Shown here: positions 8,031-12,826 of the stretch, in pieces
Layout: each line of letters begins with the position of its first letter
Numbering within the stretch: the stretch's first letter is position 1
Source: Stemphylium vesicarium
Taxonomy: Eukaryota; Ascomycota; Dothideomycetes; Pleosporales; Pleosporaceae
Length of the DNA: 12,826 nt
Reading direction: 5' to 3'
Assembly (NCBI GenBank): GCA_004380135.1
Contig: QXCR01000358.1
Location: 1-12,826, forward strand
Notes under the pieces: generated by a model
Told to the model about the DNA's origin: nothing
The model's input: the letters and a program-made list of their open reading frames with translations, nothing else
The model's database searches: none
Translations under genes and position numbers: made by a program

Positions 8031-10072
8031 CTAACCAATACGCCGAACAAGCTTGCTTATGGGTAAGCCTTCCCGTCTCCGAACCCTTACCCTGATGTCG
8101 CCTTTGGGAACCTTGATGCTTGCTCCATCGATGGCTTTCGGAAGGACCCATTTCGCTTCCTTTCGCTTTGTATTCTCTTTTGCTCGGTTCGCTTCTTCTC
8201 TAGCAGACTTCTGCTCGTTGGTAAGGGCAGCTGCACCAATGGATGCTTCATTGCCGGCTTCCTGCAAATGATCGAAGAAGCTCTTCTTTGGTGCAGGAGC
8301 GATCTCCCACAGCTGGATGATACCTGCGATAAATGGTATCAGAAGGGCTGTCTTGAACGATTCGGAAGAGTCGTTTGGGGAGGACGGGATCGAAGCATCG
8401 AGGAAGCGGTCGGCCTTATAGGTATGTGGAGCGGGATGCGATGCGGGTGATGAGTTTATCATAGATTGAGAGAGGCCGATATCGACATATGATCCTGCCT
8501 CTAGCTCCCATTGCTCTTGTTCGCCTGGTCGCGCAACGTCTTCCTCTTTGAGGCAAATAGGCTGTGCTATCTTATACGTGCTGGTCGTGCATCCGTACAA
8601 TCGTCGTGCCTCGTTGATAGAGGAGCGGAGGTAGGGTGAGAATGTCGCAGTGAGAGCTTCAGTGGCTGATCCAAATCGTATCTCTGGTGGCGCGGGGAAC
8701 GACGGGTGTATTGATGGAGGTTGACCAGCCTGGGCCCAGTTCTTGGTTTCTTTCTTGATCTTCTCGAGTGGAGACTCTTCCAAGGCCTGCGCATCGTCCA
8801 TTCTTGAAGATGAATAGATGTGCAACAGTGTCCAAAATACGAGCGGTACGACCTCTGAAACTACATCATGTACAAAACGGAGAGCGACTGAAGCCCTGAG
8901 TTCCATTGGTAGATCGTGCTTTGTAAAGACTTCATTGAGCTTCATGAGAGGCGTGACTGTTTCGGCATCTGTATCTTCATCGCCGCTAACACTCTCGTCA
9001 TCAGCCGGCGCCTTCTTCACCGGTGGATTCGTCAGATTTGCAAAGTGGTTTGCAAAATTCCGTACTAATCTCTTCTGCGCCAAAGCCGCTCCTGGTAAGC
9101 CTTGAATGGGTGAAAGCCGTGGTAAACCAAGTGCGAGTGCCCAAAACCGTTCATTGAGGGAAGCCAGATCCGTGGGGAGCAATTGATAGGATTCGGTGAA
9201 TTGAAGCCCGACGATCGGTGGCAGAATCGCGTTGCAACAGAACTCATTGATGAGCGTAAAGAAGTCGCATTCAGATTCCGATGTACCGTCTGTGAGTTCA
9301 GCATTTGACACACGTTCCCATTGCATCTGGTCGACGATAGAAGAGTTGAAAGTGGTGACGTCCGGAAGCGATTCGGCCAAGAGGCTCAGTGAAGCTTTGA
9401 TCAGACTTTCCTTTGTCGAAGCCCCGTATATCTCTGCTTCAACGACCTGGTTGATCTCAGGTACGAGTTCAAGATAATGACTTTCCATTTCCGACGGCAG
9501 CCGAAATGCGTTTCGAAGAACAGTGGGTTGGTTGTTGTCTGGCTCTTCAAGGCTCTGCCAGTTCTTGTATAGTTGATCAAGTAAAGCTTCTGATAGTAGG
9601 ACGTAGTGTTTACTACCAGCTGCTTTGTATGCGACCACATTTGTTGTGGACGAGTCTCTGTAAACCGTCAGATGGACACTTGCACACGAAACTCCTAGAC
9701 TGACCGCACGCCGCTTAACCACTCCTCGCCCCCAAACGCAATACTCCCAAGGTGCCTGAGACCTGGGATCCAGTATGGCAACGATTGTACCCGTCTCTTC
9801 CCATCTTTACTCTTGGTTTCCTTTGCCGAGTCTGAAAAGAATCTCGTGGGTAGTAGTACGAGAACGGCGGAAAGCGCGAATTGAGGCAAAAGATCGAACC
9901 ACGAAAAGTCTTGTGGTATGAGATTTTCGAGTGTTTGCAAGAAGCCAAAATACCAAGCGATAACAAGTGCGAAAGGACTGAAGAGCGTGAGATAGCATGT
10001 TGGCAAGAATAGCGCCTTTATCAGGCCGTTGGAGGCATGCACAGCCAGAAACAAAGTCCTCAGGGAACCCAT
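8031..10072 (-). CDS. Cytochrome P450-fold protein lacking the heme-cysteine loop (spliced)
   Basis: On the minus strand the exons are 10072-9705 and 9657-8031. The intron is 9704-9658, 47 bases (GTCAGT donor, CTGAC branch, TTTACAG acceptor). The product has 664 residues against 500-550 usual for fungal P450s. Residues about 18-46 and 60-75 are hydrophobic, suggesting an N-terminal membrane anchor. The PYWIPGLRHLG hinge (99-109) and the AAGSKHYVLLS segment are P450-like. The I-helix region (about 391-404, VVPLVFWTLLHIY) lacks the oxygen-activating Thr, as in CYP7/CYP8-type enzymes. The K-helix ExxR is present (E472, R475), and a PERF-like KADRF ends at 541. After it the F-G-C-G heme loop with its axial Cys is missing: about 15 Ser/Pro-rich residues lead directly into an L-helix-like segment (557-575). 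A charged Ala/Glu/Lys insert (about 582-624) precedes the usual KWVLPK...VRVRRR end. An acidic patch lies near 340-356. It is probably a membrane-bound non-heme relative of P450s. A catalytic role is unlikely as read, and the real role is unknown. Confidence 0.82.
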
Positions 10073-10837
10073 ACTGGCGGTGACGAAGCGTCAATGTCCT
10101 GCGGCGCCTTCGGCGATGAGTGAAGGAAAAAGGCAAATGCTCAGCCTTCTGCTGAAGTCCCGGAGAACAGCTGCAGGCTGTTTGCCGACCTTGCGGATGT
10201 TTTGGGAGGGTCGAATGATGGTAAAAGCTCAGCCTCAAGCCATGAGGCTCTGTGCTTCGGCGATTATACAAGTCGCGAAGCTGTGAATAGGTGGCTAGAA
10301 CGGCGACGACCGTTTATGCAGGTACCTCGCAGGGTGTGATTGATGCGGCTGAGAGGGATGTTTCGTAGGCCACGGTAACATTTGAGGCACGCTAAGTGAC
10401 CGGATCCCTGCACAGCTCCTCGCTTACAGTAAGAAGCTGAACATACCTAGGTAGAACCCCTCAGCCCTATCACCATACTTGCAGCATAGACTTTCCGCTC
10501 CGTACAACGTGTGAGAAGCCAAGCGCTTAGTTATCAACCTTGAAAAGTATGTATCTCCGTTGCACGGAGACAGTCGGTGTCTTTGGGTCTCACGCCCTTT
10601 GCCAAGGCCAGGCTATTGCTACCGCTTTTCAACTTCGAGACCGACTGCGCCCTTTACAAATGGAATTGAGCTAATTTCGCTTTTAGTATTTACCGCTTAC
10701 CAAAAGGTCTACAGAGTGCGGAACAAAGTATTTCTGGTAGATATAATACCCGAACACGTTTTCAAGTGACTGGACACTAACATCCAGCGCAGCAAACACT
10801 CAACACACATCCAAAAAGAAGAAGAACATCTTCTAAA
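10073..10837. promoter_or_regulatory. Divergent intergenic promoter region between the P450-like gene and HAM1
   Basis: The 765 bases between the two divergent start codons must carry both promoters. A TATAATA stretch at 10742-10748 lies 90 bases before the HAM1 ATG and is a fair TATA-like candidate. On the minus strand TATAAT (plus 10263-10268) lies about 190 bases before the P450-like ATG and is weaker. A perfect 10-base palindrome TACCTAGGTA sits at 10444-10453. No coding sequence is convincing here. Confidence 0.5.
10444..10453. repeat. Palindrome TACCTAGGTA
   Basis: A perfect self-complementary 10-mer lies roughly midway between the divergent start codons at 10072 and 10838. Its symmetry would suit a dimeric DNA-binding protein, but no specific factor is implied by the sequence. 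Confidence 0.45.
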
Positions 10838-11685
10838 ATGGCATCTTCATCCGTCCCTGCCCATCTCAACTTCATAACCGGCAACAAGAACAAGCTCGCC
10901 GAAGTCCAAGCCATCCTTTCCGGCGTCATCGAGCTCCGAAACCAAAATGTCGATCTCGTCGAGATCCAAGGCACGGTCGAGGAGGTAACCAAAGACAAGG
11001 CGCGAAGGGCCGCTGAAGCTGTAAGTCAGATGATTGATCTTTGCATTTTACAATATTCTGTGTTGCATTGACTCTGCTTCGACATCCTATCTTTTGGTGA
11101 ACACAGTAACTAATCCTACCCTCCAGGTCCAAGGTCCAGTCCTGGTAGAAGATACATGCCTCTGCTTCAAAGCTATGAATGACCTACCAGGTCCATACAT
11201 GTACGTTTCATCTACTGCACTCCTTTCCCCTTCCCCGGATCTCAAGAATATGTTCTAACCCATCTACTCCCTCCTTTAGCAAATGGTTCATGCTCTCCCT
11301 CGGCCCCTCGAACCTGCACAAGATGCTCTCCGGTTTCGACGACAAATCCGCCCAAGCAGTCTGCACCTTTGGATACTGCGAGGGTCCCGGCAAGGAAGCC
11401 ATTCTGTTCCAAGGCCGTACCGATGGCAAATTGGTTGAGAGCCGGGGGTCTACTGTTTTCGGTAAATTTATCCACATTTTTCCTCTCTCGTCCCTGATTG
11501 ACCGGAGTTGTGAGACGGAATAACGTTGGCTAATGTGTTAATTTATAGGCTGGGACTCATGCTTCGAGTACGAAGGCCAGACATACGCGGAGATGGATAA
11601 GAGCGAGAAGAACAAGATCAGCCATCGAGCCAAGGCATTGGACAAGTTGAAGGAGTGGTTGGCGAACAAGGTGGAATCATCTTAA
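10838..11685 (+). CDS. HAM1: Inosine triphosphate pyrophosphatase (ITPase, HAM1 family)
   Basis: Exons are 10838-11020, 11127-11200, 11280-11461 and 11549-11685. The introns have 106, 79 and 87 bases, with GTAAGT, GTACGT and GTAAAT donors and CAG, TAG and TAG acceptors. The product has 191 residues, the normal family size. The enzyme hydrolyses ITP, dITP and XTP to the monophosphate plus pyrophosphate, keeping deaminated purines out of RNA and DNA; it acts as a cytosolic dimer using Mg2+. Family motifs visible: TGNKNK (14-19, triphosphate binding), VEDT (68-71, with the catalytic/metal acidic residues), GPYIKWF (83-89), FGWD (146-149) and ISHR (170-173). All key residues appear intact. The second junction splits the Ile codon of GPYIKWF and the third a Gly codon of FGWD, and the correct motif in each case confirms the splice choice. 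The ATG at 10838 gives only ten residues before the conserved core. It is divergent from the P450-like gene and convergent with FAP7. Confidence 0.96.
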
Positions 11686-11703
11686 AGAAGTCATAGGAGA
11701 ATG

Positions 11704-11736
11704 GTAAAAAAAAAAGAAGAAGAAGAAGAGGAAGAG
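11704..11736 (+). repeat. Purine tract: A run followed by (GAA)n
   Basis: An A run near 11706-11715 continues into AAG/GAA repeats to about 11736, just 20 bases after the HAM1 stop codon. The tract is low-complexity and possibly part of the 3' processing signal. Confidence 0.75.
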
Positions 11737-11885
11737 TCATATTCGCTCTTCCCCTCAAATCGTATCCGCACTTTTGCCCTCCAACTCAACGTGAACATCG
11801 ACACGTAGGGATATCAGCCCAGGCACACCATTCAAGAACAAGAAAGGACCTCATAACTTCATTACATAGGGTATCCTACACCATC

Positions 11886-11920
11886 CCCGCATCCCGTATC
11901 CCGCATCCCGCATCCCGCAT
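11886..11920. repeat. Minisatellite: five 7-base units of CCCGCAT
   Basis: Units start at 11886, 11893, 11900, 11907 and 11914. Four are CCCGCAT and the second is CCCGTAT. The array is followed by degenerate CCCAG/CCCAA units. It lies 23 bases beyond the FAP7 stop codon, in the presumed 3' untranslated region of both convergent genes. Confidence 0.88.
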
Positions 11921-11942
11921 CCCAGCCCAGCCCAACCCACGC

Positions 11943-12569
11943 CTACTCCTCCCCCTTCTCAGCCCTATCCCTCTTCCAACTCTCAACCCACTGCTCCGCC
12001 CTCTCCAGATTCCCCTCGACATCCTCCGTACTTTCGCTCTTAAGCTCAATCACAATCTCCTCTTTATACGCCTCCCTTGCCTCATCAAGCAACACTTGCA
12101 TAATCTCCGAATCCATATTTTCCTCGAGTTTCTTCCCCGTGTAGCCGCGTGCGACGAGGCGGTCGTACAGGATGGCGCTGTCGCACCGGAGAACGATGAC
12201 GAGGTCGATCCAGCGCTCGGGGAAGAGGTCGCACGCGTGCCAGTCGAGGATATAGCCGCCGTCGGCGTGCAGGGGGAGGGTTTCGAGGTGGTCGAGGAGC
12301 TATGGGGGAGGGGGTGGTGTTAGCGGGCGCTGTTCTTCTGATTGTGTGGTTTGGCAGCTAGATATAGTGTAGAGCGTACATACCTTGTCTTCGTCTACAA
12401 TCCAACTCCCCGTCTCCTCATCTTTGCCCTCGTGTAGCCCCTCGTCTTTCACTATCGCGTTCACGGAGAGATGCTTCAGCCCCGTTGCTTGCGCTAATTG
12501 CTCTGCGTGTGTCGTCTTGCCTACACCCGGTGTGCCTGTAATGACGATATTTGGGTTTTGCCGCGCCAT
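11943..12569 (-). CDS. FAP7: Adenylate kinase-like ATPase Fap7 (AK6/hCINAP family), 40S biogenesis
   Basis: On the minus strand the exons are 12569-12384 and 12299-11943. The intron is 12383-12300, 84 bases (GTATGT donor, CCCATAG acceptor), and falls between codons. The product has 180 residues; human AK6 has 172 and yeast Fap7 197. The family has adenylate kinase and ATPase activity, binds ribosomal protein uS11 (Rps14) and acts in late 40S maturation, including 20S pre-rRNA cleavage. Motifs: P-loop GTPGVGKT (12-19); the NMP-binding region around 30-45 (HLSVNAIVKDEGL); GGYILDWHACDLFPERW (76-92) with the Walker-B-like D81-x-H83 pair characteristic of this family; VIVLRCD (96-102); and the LID RGYTGKKLEEN (113-123). 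An acidic, Lys-rich end closes the protein. Start choice: the ATG at 12569 sits seven codons before the conserved strand. The same frame stays open upstream to an ATG at 12716, but that lies right beside the TATA box and is unlikely to be transcribed. It is convergent with HAM1. Confidence 0.96.
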
Positions 12570-12826
12570 ATTCTCTCGTCCCTCTTGTGTCTCGCTTCTC
12601 GTCGATTCGTCGATAGAAACGTGCGCGCGGCGGTGGTTCGAATTCGCGTGGTTCGGCGGGGTGCTTGCGTAAAGGGTGTTATTCGTAGTTTCTCTTTTCC
12701 AAGAAAACAACAACAACGGCTTTGGTATATATAACTTCAGTGGAAGCGTGTCGGGTGTATACGAGGAGCAATTGGTGTATGTTGTGTCGCGTTGCGAGGT
12801 TGTCGCATTCCAGAATTATTTTTTGA
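12570..12826 (-). promoter_or_regulatory. FAP7: FAP7 promoter and 5' leader
   Basis: This is the sequence upstream of the FAP7 ATG up to the window edge. A clear TATA-like element reads TTATATATA on the minus strand (plus TATATATAA, 12726-12734), about 160 bases before the start codon. If used, transcription would begin some tens of bases downstream of it, giving a leader of roughly 100 bases. No gene is seen here. Confidence 0.55.

Larger units (their letters stand above)
11686..11942. other. Convergent 3' spacer between HAM1 and FAP7
   Basis: This 257-base spacer lies between the stop codons of two convergent genes, so it must hold both 3' untranslated regions and polyadenylation sites. 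It contains an A-rich (AAG)n purine tract and a 7-base minisatellite. I see no canonical AATAAA on either strand. Confidence 0.6.

Noticed and set aside
9695..9722. Reading the P450-like gene as two separate proteins (125 and 563 residues)
   Set aside because: The second frame would need a GTG start, and a 47-base intron with good donor, branch and acceptor joins the two frames into a normal P450 N-terminal sequence.
12567..12716. In-frame 49-residue N-terminal extension of FAP7 from an ATG at 12716
   Set aside because: The upstream ATG lies only about 10 bases from the TATA-like element at 12726-12734, so it would precede the expected transcription start. The extension does not resemble family members; the ATG at 12569 matches the family.

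Overview
The window looks like nuclear DNA of a filamentous ascomycete (Pezizomycotina, possibly a Dothideomycete; the class is only a guess). The signs are short GT-AG introns of 47-106 bases with CTAAC/CTGAC-type branch points, an intron-split eukaryotic ribosomal protein gene, a eukaryotic tRNA gene and large AT/GC-balanced intergenic stretches. No operons, insertion sequences, CRISPR arrays, transposons or viral genes are visible.

Layout, left to right. Positions 1-3544 hold no convincing gene, only simple repeats, homopolymer runs and short palindromes. At 3545-4046 (+) is a two-exon gene for a 148-residue, Ser/Pro-rich, probably disordered protein ending in a degenerate half EF-hand-like motif. 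At 5176-6054 (+) is a three-exon gene for the 40S ribosomal protein eS1 (255 residues). A tRNA-Thr(AGT) lies at 6596-6667 (-). At 8031-10072 (-) is a two-exon gene for a 664-residue membrane-anchored protein of the cytochrome P450 fold. It keeps the ExxR motif but has no heme-binding cysteine loop. Divergent from it, at 10838-11685 (+), is a four-exon gene for an ITPase of the HAM1 family (191 residues). Convergent with that, at 11943-12569 (-), is a two-exon gene for the Fap7/AK6 adenylate-kinase-like ATPase (180 residues), followed by its promoter to the right edge.

Most genes here are housekeeping. eS1 is a small-subunit ribosomal protein, Fap7 is a small-subunit maturation factor, tRNA-Thr serves translation, and HAM1 cleans the nucleotide pool. 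They are separate transcription units, and their proximity need not mean co-regulation. The two less ordinary genes are the P450-like protein without its heme ligand, which is the best candidate for something new, and the small Ser/Pro-rich protein with the EF-hand-like tail. All intron boundaries were placed by hand from splice consensus, reading frame and family similarity; none is backed by transcript data.
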